From Litorimonas sp039975855 (GTDB taxonomy: Bacteria > Pseudomonadota > Alphaproteobacteria > Caulobacterales > Maricaulaceae), in the NCBI GenBank assembly GCA_039975855.1, contig JBDWGH010000006.1, positions 35,694-99,693 of the forward strand: a stretch of DNA of 64,000 nt, read 5' to 3'. Position numbers and translations under genes: made by a program. Shown piece by piece: positions 59,601 through 64,000 of the stretch (positions are counted from its first letter, which is position 1; each line of letters starts with the position of its first letter). The notes below the pieces were generated by a model that saw nothing but the letters and a program-made list of their open reading frames with translations, searched no databases and was not told the origin of the DNA.

Positions 59601-62600
59601 CGCCGTGTTCGTGATCGGAGTTCCCGCATCAATATCATCTTGCGTGATAACATATGTGGCGATGAAATCTTGCGTATCGCCTGGTGCAAGTGAAACACTT
59701 GCCGGCGTGATCGCTGACAAACTACCCGTTCCGCCATGGACATCTGTCACAGTCACATCATTCATGGTGATGTTGCCTGGATTACGGACTTCATAGGTAT
59801 AAGTTACAGTCTGCCCAACACTCAAACCTGTCGTAACATCGGCCGTCTTCTCAATCGCCAGACCTGGTGATGGGTCGGCAGGCGAGACAGTTTCAGATCC
59901 TTGAACGGTCCCAATCGTGCCTCGGCGAGGTGTGCTCGCCAAAGTCGCCGTGTTTGTAATGTCATCAGAGATATCGATATCTGTTTGAGTGACTTCATAG
60001 GTCGCAGTGAATGTCACATCCGCTCCTGGCGCGAGTGTCGTTACGCTTGCAGGCGAAATTGATGACAATGTGCCAGTACCGGAATGAACATCGGAAACGG
60101 AGAGATTATCAAGCGCGACATTACCCGTATTGGTCACCAAATAACTATAAGTTACTGTATCGCCAGGTTGGAGATTGGCCGTCACATCAGCCGTTTTAAC
60201 AAGCGTTGCTGCTGGTGTGGGGGCTTCAACCGTGACAGTTTCATCGTCTGTCGCTGGGTTCAGTGTTCCGCGCGCAGGTGTCCCGTTCGCCGTTGCATCA
60301 TTCGTGATATCTATACCAGCATCAATATCGTCTTGTGTAACAGTGTAGCTGGCTGTGAAGGTTTGATTTTCGCCGGGCGCCAAATCAACTGTTGCAGGTG
60401 TGATTGTTGAAAGGGTGCCTGTGCCAGAATGCACATCTGTAACGGCAATCCCGCTAATTCCAACATTGCCAGTGTTCGTCGCAAGATAAGAATAGGTGAT
60501 CACATCGCCAACGGCCACATCCGTCGTATCAGACGCTGTTTTAGCCAATGTTAGCATTGGTTCTGGAGCTTCGATTGTAACTACCTCGTCATCTGTGACG
60601 GGCGTGTAGCTTCCGCGCGCAGGCGTTGCCGCAGCAGTCGCTGTGTTTGTTAGATCTGTTCCCGCGTCGACATCCGCTTGAGACACAGTGTAAGTTGCTG
60701 TGAAGGTCTGGTTCTCGCCCGGTTCCAAATCAACGCTAGCAGGTGTGATAGTGGATAGTGTCGCTGTGCCGGAATGCACGTCGGAGACGCTCACCGCGCT
60801 CATCGAAACATTGCCCGTATTTGAAACAAGATAGCTATAGGTAATAACATCGCCAACAGCTGCGTCCGCTGTGACATCAGCTGTTTTTGCAATTGTCAGA
60901 AGCGGTGTTGCTTCTTCGACTGAGATTGTTTCATCTGCATCGACAGGCGTAAGCGTTCCGCCTGCAGGCGTCGCACTGATCGTTGCGGTGTTTGTAATGT
61001 CTGATCCGGAGTCGATATCAGCTTGCGTGATTGTGTAAGTTGCCGTGAAGTCTACCGTTCCCCCAACGGCAAGACTGGCAACCGTCGCAGGTGTAATCGC
61101 CGACAGCGATCCAGTTCCGGAATGTACGTCCGTGACGCTCACATTGGAAAGAGTCACGTTTCCGGTATTTTCGGCTGCATATGTATAGGTGACGACATCG
61201 CCAACTTCCAATGCGGTCGTTTGACTAGCTGTTTTTGTAAACGTGACAGCAGGAGCCTGTGTTTCTAACCCAACCGTCTCATCATCTGTGACTGGCGTGT
61301 AGCTTCCTGTGGCTGGCGTGGCGTTAGCCGTCGCCGTGTTCGTAATATCCGTACCCGCATCAATATCGTCTTGGGTCACCGTATAGGTCGCCGTGAAGGT
61401 CTGGCTGTCACCTGGATCAAGATCGACACTCGCTGGAGACGGCGCAGATAAAGTCCCCGTCCCGCTATGCACGTCAGAAATACTGACGGAAGTCATCGTC
61501 ACATTACCTGTGTTCATGACCTCATATTCATAAGTGATGATATCGCCTTCGGACAAATCAGTTGTCACATCAGCTGTTTTTGTGAGGGTCAGATTTGGAA
61601 CTCCGCCCTCAACAGAAACTGATTCGTCATCTGTGACAGGTGTGTAGCTTCCCGCCGCCGGCGTAGCATTGGCCGTCGCCGTATTAGTAATCAAGGCAGC
61701 CGCGTTCACATCCGCTAAAGTGACCGTATAGGTCGCCGTGAAGATCTGGCTGTCACCGGGATCAAGATCAACACTGGCTGGAGACGGCGCAGATAAAGTC
61801 CCCGTCCCGCTATGCACGTCAGAAATGCTGACAGACGTCATCGTCACATTACCTGTGTTCATGACCTCATATTCATAAGTGATGATATCGCCTTCCGCGA
61901 CATCCGTCGTATCAGAGGCCGTTTTTGAGAGGCTTAAATCTGGCGTTGGCGCTTCAACCGTTACAGTTTCGTCATCAGTTGCAGGCGTCAGTGATCCCCG
62001 CGCAGGCGTACCGTCAGCAGTCGCCGTATTTGTCAGATCAATCGCCGCGTCAATATCAGCTTGCGTGACCATATATGTCGCCGTGAACTGTTGCGTTCCG
62101 CCCGGAGCTAGATCGACAGATGCCGGTGTTATGGTTGACAATGTGCCTGTACCGGAATGGACATCTGTGACGGAAACTCCAGATATGCCAACATTCCCCG
62201 TGTTCTCAACATCGTAAGAATAGGTGATGATATCGCCTTCCGCGACATCGGTTGTGTCAGAGGCGGACTTCATTACAGTCAAACTAGGCGTTGGAGATTC
62301 AACTGTGACCGTCTCATCATCCGTGACAGGCGTATAGGATCCACTGGCAGGCGTTGCTGCTGTAGTGGCTATGTTTGTAATATCTGTGCCCGCATCAACA
62401 TCAGCTTGCGTAACGGTATAGGTCGCCGTGAAGGTTTGATCTTCACCCGGAGCCAAGTCGACACTAGCGGGTAGAATTGCGGATAATGTACCAGTGCCCG
62501 AGTGCACGTCAGAGACGCTAACATTCGTTAGGGTGACGTTACCGGTATTCGTAACGAGATAGCTATATGTCAGCATATCCCCTTCTGCGACGCCTGTTGT

Positions 62601-64000
62601 ATCAGAGGACGTTTTTTCGAGGGTTGTTGTCGGAGTTGCGGCTTCGACGGTAACCGTTTCATCTGCCGTTTGCGGTATAAAGGTACCCGTTTGCGGGACC
62701 GCGGATAACGTAGCTGTATTTGTAATATCCGTGCCAGTATCAATATCAGCTTGCGTGACTGTATAGGTCGCTGTGAAGGTTTGCGACTGCGTCGGAGCAA
62801 GTGAAACCGACGCCGGCATAATTGCAGAGAGTGCGCCTGTTCCAGAATGAACATCAGACACCGAGACATTGTCCAAGGTCACATTACCTGTGTTCACAAC
62901 CTCATATTCATAGGTGATGATATCGCCTTCCGCGACATCCGTTGTATCGGACGCTGATTTGGTGAACGTCGAGGCAGGAACACCGGCCTCTACGGTGACT
63001 GATTCATCATCTTTGACGGGTTCATATGTTCCACCAGCTGGCGTCGCATTGGCCGTCGCTTCATTTGTGATGGCAACACCCGCATCGATATCAGCTTGCG
63101 TGACTGTATAGGTCGCTGAGAAGCTTTGAAATTGACCAGGTTCGAGATCAACACTGGCTGGAGACGGCGTAGATAAAGTCCCTGTCCCGCTATGGACGTC
63201 GGAAATCGAAACGCCATTCATCGTAATATTACCGATGTTTGTGACGACATATGAGTAGGTAATCAAATCACCTTCAGCGACATCCGTCGTGTCAGAGGCG
63301 GACTTGGCCAGACTTAACATCGGATCAGCGGCCTCAACTGTGACCGTCTCATCATCCGTGACTGGCGTGTAGCTTCCTGTGGCGGGGCTGGCGTTAGCCG
63401 TCGCCGTGTTGGTAATATCTGTACCCGCATCAATGTCGTCTTGGGTCACCGTATAGGTCGCCGTGAAGATCTGGCTGTCACCTGGATCAAGATCGACACT
63501 AGCTGGAGACGGAGCAGATAAAGTCCCGGTTCCACTATGCACGTCAGAAATACTGACGGACGTCATCGTCACATTACCTGTGTTCATGACCTCATATTCA
63601 TAAGTGATGACATCGCCTTCCGCGACATCAGTTGTATCGGACGCTGTCTTCTCAAGTGTCAGAAGCGGATTGGCGGCTTCGACTGTAACCGTCTCATCAT
63701 CCGTGACTGGCGTGTAGCTTCCAAGCGCAGGCGTGGCGTTAGCTGTCGCCGTGTTGGTAATATCTGTACCCGCATCAATGTCGTCTTGGGTCACCGTATA
63801 GGTCGCCGTGAAGATCTGGCTGTCGCCCGGATCAAGATCGACACTGGCTGGAGACGGAGCAGATAAAGTCCCGGTTCCACTATGCACGTCAGAAATGCTG
63901 ACAGATGTCATCGTCACATTACCTGTGTTCATGACCTCATATTCATAAGTGATGACATCGCCTTCCGCGACATCAGTTGTATCGGACGCTGTCTTCTCAA
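44625..64000 (-). CDS. Giant DUF11-repeat outer-membrane protein (5' end beyond the window)
   Basis: More than 6450 codons of one uninterrupted frame; it stays open to the window edge, so the ATG at 63932 is internal. From the N-terminal side: 16 Cys-free repeats of about 115 residues (58.47-64 kb), 24 repeats of about 108 residues with two Cys each (50.64-58.47 kb), a divergent repeat, a calcium-binding-like stretch rich in DxDGDG (near 50.1-50.2 kb), two more DUF11-like modules, an SdrD-B-like domain (VIGRVYDDVNVNGYPDDGEP, near 48.8 kb), a mixed region, and from about 47.2 kb a beta-rich region ending in Phe (WYLNLVGKF) that looks like an outer-membrane barrel. Probably a long surface fibre or adhesin. 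A perfect terminator follows the stop. Confidence 0.85.
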   Translation of the reverse strand, partial: EKTASDTTDVAEGDVITYEYEVMNTGNVTMTSVSISDVHSGTGTLSAPSPASVDLDPGDSQIFTATYTVTQDDIDAGTDITNTATANATPALGSYTPVTDDETVTVEAANPLLTLEKTASDTTDVAEGDVITYEYEVMNTGNVTMTSVSISDVHSGTGTLSAPSPASVDLDPGDSQIFTATYTVTQDDIDAGTDITNTATANASPATGSYTPVTDDETVTVEAADPMLSLAKSASDTTDVAEGDLITYSYVVTNIGNITMNGVSISDVHSGTGTLSTPSPASVDLEPGQFQSFSATYTVTQADIDAGVAITNEATANATPAGGTYEPVKDDESVTVEAGVPASTFTKSASDTTDVAEGDIITYEYEVVNTGNVTLDNVSVSDVHSGTGALSAIMPASVSLAPTQSQTFTATYTVTQADIDTGTDITNTATLSAVPQTGTFIPQTADETVTVEAATPTTTLEKTSSDTTGVAEGDMLTYSYLVTNTGNVTLTNVSVSDVHSGTGTLSAILPASVDLAPGEDQTFTATYTVTQADVDAGTDITNIATTAATPASGSYTPVTDDETVTVESPTPSLTVMKSASDTTDVAEGDIITYSYDVENTGNVGISGVSVTDVHSGTGTLSTITPASVDLAPGGTQQFTATYMVTQADIDAAIDLTNTATADGTPARGSLTPATDDETVTVEAPTPDLSLSKTASDTTDVAEGDIITYEYEVMNTGNVTMTSVSISDVHSGTGTLSAPSPASVDLDPGDSQIFTATYTVTLADVNAAALITNTATANATPAAGSYTPVTDDESVSVEGGVPNLTLTKTADVTTDLSEGDIITYEYEVMNTGNVTMTSVSISDVHSGTGTLSAPSPASVDLDPGDSQTFTATYTVTQDDIDAGTDITNTATANATPATGSYTPVTDDETVGLETQAPAVTFTKTASQTTALEVGDVVTYTYAAENTGNVTLSNVSVTDVHSGTGSLSAITPATVASLAVGGTVDFTATYTITQADIDSGSDITNTATISATPAGGTLTPVDADETISVEEATPLLTIAKTADVTADAAVGDVITYSYLVSNTGNVSMSAVSVSDVHSGTATLSTITPASVDLEPGENQTFTATYTVSQADVDAGTDLTNTATAAATPARGSYTPVTDDEVVTIEAPEPMLTLAKTASDTTDVAVGDVITYSYLATNTGNVGISGIAVTDVHSGTGTLSTITPATVDLAPGENQTFTASYTVTQDDIDAGIDITNDATANGTPARGTLNPATDDETVTVEAPTPAATLVKTADVTANLQPGDTVTYSYLVTNTGNVALDNLSVSDVHSGTGTLSSISPASVTTLAPGADVTFTATYEVTQTDIDISDDITNTATLASTPRRGTIGTVQGSETVSPADPSPGLAIEKTADVTTGLSVGQTVTYTYEVRNPGNITMNDVTVTDVHGGTGSLSAITPASVSLAPGDTQDFIATYVITQDDIDAGTPITNTATVNANPAVGSFIPVSDTESVTPETSAPEITLTKVADQTTDIAVGDVITYTYTAENTGNVTLEDVSISDVHSGTGTLSAITPVTVASLPIDGVATFTATYTVTQDDIDAGGAITNTATAAATPPSGTYVPATADESITPEIFAPELSVVKTADVTTNLAEGDVVTYTYAVTNTGNVTINNVMVSDVHSGTGALGAISPANVSSLAVSASVDFTSTYTVTQADIDAGTAITNTATANGSPVGGTLVPATGDESVAPEGPAPQADFTKTADKTTDLTVGEIVTYTYSVTNTGNVSLSDISVSDVHAGTGTLSAITPATIANLAVGDSVDFTATYEVTQADIDAGTAITNTATLSATPAGGTFPSTTADESVASEAPAPELSIEKRALDTDFAAVGDELAYEYDIENTGNVTISSLSVSDDKIATVTCPVTTLAPMEMTTCTATYEVTQIDLNAGSVTNIASVDGTPSGGTLTPPTDTATVGGTQSPMLTLVKTALDSDFAAVGDTLDYEFLVTNTGNVEVSDLVVTDDKIASVSCPVTSLMPTEFTTCTATYSVTQEDLDAGSVTNIAEASATPAGGTLNPAGDTATVGGTQSPALTTVKRALTSDFVAVGDVLNYEYDVTNTGNVTITDPITVSDDKIASVTCPALPTDGLLPSATLTCEASYSVVQTDLDAGEVINIASATDGTTTSPDVDASVTANQTPAMTIAKSANETDFNAVGDILTYDYTVVNTGNVLIADLAVTDDKIASVTCNVTPIGNGDANLDPGETVVCTGEYTVTQADLDAGSVTNLASATGTPSGGTLTPPETSETVAADQMPVLTLAKASDDTSFDAVGDVLSYTYTIENTGNVLVSDLAVADDKIAAVTCDVPSIGNSDANLDPGETVVCSADYVVTQEDLDAGEVTNNATANATPAGGALTPPTDAVTISADQQPSMETVKTATDINFELPGDVTTYEYVVTNTGNVTLTDPITVTDNLIAAVDCPALPTGGLAPGAALTCTAEYTATQADLDAGQVTNLASSTSGTTTSPTTSETIPADQDPALSIVKTALFTDFTAAGDVVEYEFVVTNDGNITLTSGVEVEDDKIGTISCFSGNLVPDATATCRAEYTITQADMDAGSIANQAFAQSGTLVSAPVDVTVDGTRTPSLGFVKRATTADFDAAGDVINYEFDVENTGNVTLTGVSVTDDIITSVTCPESTLAPAATMVCSASYTVTQADVDAGEVVNNAAVSGNPPAGLPPVDSPDSVTVDSSAASDLRFEKRALSTDFTAVGDILNFEFDVENTGAITLSNIVVSDDLITTVSCPRTVLAPAETMVCSASYAVTQIDLDAGEVINNAAVDATLPNGDPVPSVTDMVTVTGTALPELDIFKSALNPTFTMVGETLDYEVIVTNIGNVTVSDIVVDDPLIPSLSCPATVLAPTDTFTCTGSYTVTQANIDAGQIDNTASVTGTPSGGILPPASAVRTVTADRNPELTLVKTATTTDFDGVGDTVDYDYLVTNTGNVTLTGTISVSDDKIASVSCPVPPAGGLVPGASLTCSATYVVTQADLDAGEVTNRATATDGSTTSAEVSETVGGLQTPSIAMTKTADPQTFDTVGDLISYDYVITNTGNVTLTSAMSVSDDRIASVTCPALPAGGLVPNATLTCTATDTVSQADIDAGSITNTASASTNGVSSTPVSETVSADQLPALAIEKSADRAAFATLGETVTYDYLVTNTGNVTITDPITVSDDKIASVSCPALPGGSLGVGDSLTCTGRYDVTQADLDAGEVTNIASARVGSTVSPTDSVTLPATQTPALSVAKSALNTVFTIPGDVISYEYRVRNTGNVTLIGALNVSDDKIAAVSCPALPMSGFVPDAEIVCSADYLVTQADVDAGFVTNIATASNGATTSAPDTATVNGSQTPALTIVKSADRGTFNAPAQTINYEFEVTNSGNVTLTDPISVSDSRIETVTCPALPPAGLVPNASITCTGTDATTQADVDAGVVENIATASSGAVSSAPVTRRVFATRVSELKVEKTATDINFTLPGDIVTYQYVVTNEGNITITDPISINDNLIPNTVCPALPTGGLLPDASLTCTADYVVTQDNLDIGVVVNIATATDGNVTSAPDSETIPANANPAVELRKSSTDGPFSAVGDILTYTFEMENTGNVTLTGETSVVDNKIGSFVCFTGNFIPGAVESCTREYVVTQADIDRGSVTNDAYIQHPRTSSPPVFVTIPADQTRAIDLVKTSTTPDFAAVGDTLDYIYTVTNTGNVTVTFPIEISDDRISAVICDPLPAGGLLPGDDLICRASDTVAQADIDAGFVTNVATASDGFTSSTPVSETVDADQAPSLDLTKTAQNSDFTTVGETLTYNYLVRNSGNVTFTDAITISDDRIASVSCPALPAGGLLPGASLLCTATDTVTQADIDAGQITNIATANSGGTSSGPESATVTGTQAPALAVVKTATTTDFAVVGDIVSYDYVVTNTGNVTLTTAITVADDKIANVVCPANTGLAPMASLTCTADYTVSQADIDAGSVTNLAVASTVIGGETTASPEVSETVDAAQAPALSIVKTALTTEFNEIGDTLDYEYVVTNSGNTTISSAISVNDDQIVTVTCPALPTGGLLPGASLTCTATDTITQADLDAGEVTNTASATDGTTVSPVESVTVTGNRTEGVEINKVARSNDFAAVGDILSYDYIVRNTGNFTLTDPVVVNDDKIADVICPTNPGLVPGATLTCSAEYTVVQADIDAGGVTNIATAAIGGILSAPDTVEITGTQTPELTIEKSSPATSIVLAGETVQYDYLVTNTGNVTITSAVSVADDKIADVICPVTPAGGLLPGASMTCSADYTVLQSDLDAGFVTNIATASVDQNGEAVTSSPDTVTLEADITRRLSVVKTATTESFVMPGDVLSYTYLVTNTGNETFFEPITIADDKIASVSCPALPAGGFAPQASLTCTADYAVTQADIDAGSVTNLATANTTVDGETVSSPEVSETVEASVEPRLAVVKTTLSNRQLFGPIFEVEYQLDLENQGNVTLTNVQLDDDLTVAFAPATVFGTPEVASDELSIDTEYDGVSFIDLLTGTDSLSVGESKSLTLTARLDITNGGPAQGNTAFGQTDEVPDRVPSDDPGVTPETPSDVNPAPLSIIDTDGDGGPDNLESPVDDRDGDGIPDSEDYDPTGYFYCEENGAILPGGSISVTGPAGSNSSVGLVNNINIVQDGSNGFFQFYVTQPGLYTLTPTYPDTGEPSTSRLASADPLDVSTRTDNPAILGSSEVGNSGSIADFSAEANSPFYFAFDIEAGDPSVFMNNIPMQSCGVPNIDLTKTVMEEPERLDDGRQLVTYDFTVVNTGEVSVSQLALEDDLNTVFGEERVEVNSLVVSAAPPGFAGTANSEFDGASKLNLLDGPGVLAPGQSVTLSLTVYVSPNAADEYLNTATVTAQGPLNTGEVSDADTAAVSLAPLSDASFLRVTKTASPRTVQIGDPVLYTISVTNESASTLTGVDIVDRLPDGFAYVPESSAVSDGAESIGIEPTVRSRGVLSWSLGNGQPTPLDALEPNETVSVTLRLLAGPNVTFGAHENQAFAENTADGSRSDIATATVDYIPEPSFDCTPVIGRVYDDVNVNGYPDDGEPGLPGVRLVTVNGDIITTDEYGRYHIPCAAIADAENGSNFLLKADTRTLPLGYAPTTENPRVVRVTRGKFVKMNFGAGFRTKLRVDFQTSDFNSNGTGIAGAKIAELQSFLSQNQMAERAVLVYHAPDDMSVDAAQARLQTALDAVRDLGPKSLKDIALEALWTGTECGNCSETTDRRRRLIEKHGSVGGIAGEVFGPTISGDSVDENGRSNGTDRQVFGVNSQGDVLPITRDEIPDRSEDRRWNRNAGLRGVTDRDDRDTLSGDTRNNRASVLGRRDRSGEADRSPTPGRLQRWLGWGNSTSAYVDAMEIETTVDSLDPVKRLNAQMDIVSENGQRILKAATYSNYVAFADALEIRVFDAKRSARGEPLFVIPVRGNVASAALPLGLPDELQYVLRATASDGAFDQTAPKGLRIGDADFDLTPAEWLESASGTFGQNTLETSNVRVRGGSVRVYGRNVPGETATVMGETIRIDADGRFVAEQLLPAGPQSVTIEAGLQTLVRSVDVKSKDTFYVAQIEATIGERIGSDDMFEEGRVAFYVRSRLNDRWTVTATADTGEAGLGDLVSTLDDKDLNQLLRRLDPDRYYPTYGDNSVIEQDAPTSGRIYARIERDDDYALWGNYQTNFNDTEFARVNRTLYGAKLHWDENAFTTLGDARTEVTAFVAEGGSRQARDELRGTGGSVYYLRHGDISIGSEQLRVETRDSVSGLVIESRRLQYGSDYDLDFIQGRVILTRPLGSTGDDGRLFRDGSQSGNAQVLVADYEFTPVFGANDNGAVFGGRAKRWFGDHVKLGATYNHSDDGGVESDLYEMDLTLQYAAGTYLKGEIARSEGVGVETFSSVDGGFTYNAADRGGLTNADDLTAMAYAIEAAVNFAEVSKQDGNAYVYWRKRQAGFAGYAEATNQAVEQFGGGLEIALGKGFDLGARADISDSELIGTNSFAEARLDYTLSEDTTVSAGLSYNDNARGNAGSSLGLRAEHKIGDDGKIYGFGQVGITGDNTRTTDRIGAGAEVRLSKTLFGGGEVSTGEDGLGLRASLRREEEDGDEYYLAYDLPLRAQPTGNFGTLNVGARKRFTDALSVFGEERMQFNDRGLNGVTHAYGVDWNPGKFNLGFSGEIGRIDNLDREAIALSTGFANERFKAGFAAEYRQDQNIETDDKRDTWLLRWTSQYQASEELRLQGKFNRAMSKQTENGDFGPLDFNEAEFTEGSIAAAYRPIWDDRFNLLAKYTYLEDLSPTSQRFGGETLNYRQKSEIISVDTAFDVSPKWTLGGKYAHRSGSVTSNRESLDFTKSSADLGVLRLDYHMTHQWDAHLEGRYLDIGNGVIKRLGGQAGIYRHMNDNAKLGVGVTWGGIEEQYLGALEDEDDIGWYLNLVGKF
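50640..58470 (-). repeat. 24 tandem type-B DUF11-like repeats, each with one Cys pair
   Basis: Units of about 108 residues (about 326 bp). The unit pattern is K-A-x-x-x-x-F-x-x-x-GD, then Y-x-Y/F-x-V-x-NTGNVT, SDDKIASVTCP, a loop, LTCTATYTVTQADLDAG and xVTNIATA. By my reading all 24 units have exactly two Cys, 10-20 residues apart, bracketing one loop, which suggests an internal disulfide per domain. Units differ clearly from one another, so this is an old array. Boundaries are approximate. Confidence 0.85.
58470..64000 (-). repeat. 16 tandem type-A DUF11-like repeats, Cys-free, period 345 bp
   Basis: Units of 115 residues (345 bp), sometimes 116, with the pattern SDTTDVAEGDVITYEYEV, NTGNVT, SVSISDVHSGTGTLS, SPASVDL-PGD, FTATYTVTQDDIDAG and ITNTATANATP. 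None contains Cys. The rightmost unit is cut by the window edge. Starts of equivalent sites at 61375, 61720, 63445 and 63790 are exact multiples of 345 apart. Units 1, 2, 7 and 8 (counted from the right edge) are almost identical in the middle portion. Confidence 0.88.

Noticed and set aside
44691..63866. Many open frames of 60-130 codons on the plus strand opposite the giant gene
   Set aside because: They repeat with the 345-bp and 326-bp repeat periods, have no family features, and are explained by the codon pattern of the opposite strand.
63932..63932. ATG at 63932 as the start of the giant gene
   Set aside because: The frame stays open to the window edge and the upstream codons continue the same repeat unit (KTASDTTDVAEGDVITY), so this Met is internal.
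58470..64000. Regularly spaced near-identical repeats as a possible CRISPR array
   Set aside because: The period is 345 bp and the repeats are coding throughout one long frame; there are no short repeats with unique spacers and no cas genes.

Overview
The window reads as chromosomal DNA of a Gram-negative alphaproteobacterium, probably marine (Hyphomonadaceae/Maricaulales-like). This placement is an inference from a long-form PstA with a large periplasmic insert, a DUF2793 protein, a phosphate-selective outer-membrane porin, two sulfotransferase domains and densely overlapping genes. No rRNA, tRNA, insertion sequence, integrase or CRISPR array was recognised.

Left half (about 0.26-35 kb): a large surface-polysaccharide locus. 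A plus-strand run makes nucleotide-sugar precursors: phosphohexomutase, galU, an AGE-family sugar isomerase, gmd and fcl (GDP-L-fucose), then rfbB, rfbD and rfbA (dTDP-L-rhamnose; rfbC lies 6.7 kb further on). Homologues of DprE1 and DprE2 follow, then an epimerase, an FAD oxidoreductase, a GtrA protein and a VTT/TVP38 protein. With a HAD-UbiA fusion at 33.5-34.9 kb and a GT-C transferase at 25-26.6 kb, these suggest a polyprenyl-phosphoryl-D-arabinose pathway of the kind known from mycobacteria. The rest is decoration and assembly: a DUF2793/C1q-like protein, a GT2 transferase, an epimerase, a sulfotransferase, an OafA-type acyltransferase with two SGNH domains (the second lacking its catalytic Ser), a Wzm/Wzt-type ABC exporter, and an 1824-residue enzyme joining sulfotransferase, coiled coil, YPD/HG repeats, GT4, GT2 and GT4.

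Middle (about 32.5-38.4 kb): a lipoprotein of unknown function, the HAD-UbiA fusion, an orphan nucleotidyltransferase-like protein, glmM and a UDP-glucuronate 4-epimerase-like gene.

Right (38.4-44.6 kb): a minus-strand phosphate operon in the order OprO/P-type porin, pstS, pstC, pstA, pstB, phoU, with a Pho-box-like site only in front of the porin. From 44.6 kb to the window edge is the 3' part (more than 6450 codons) of one giant outer-membrane protein gene. It holds 16 Cys-free DUF11-like repeats, then 24 repeats each with one Cys pair, then calcium-binding-like, SdrD-B-like and beta-barrel regions. Its true start lies beyond the window.
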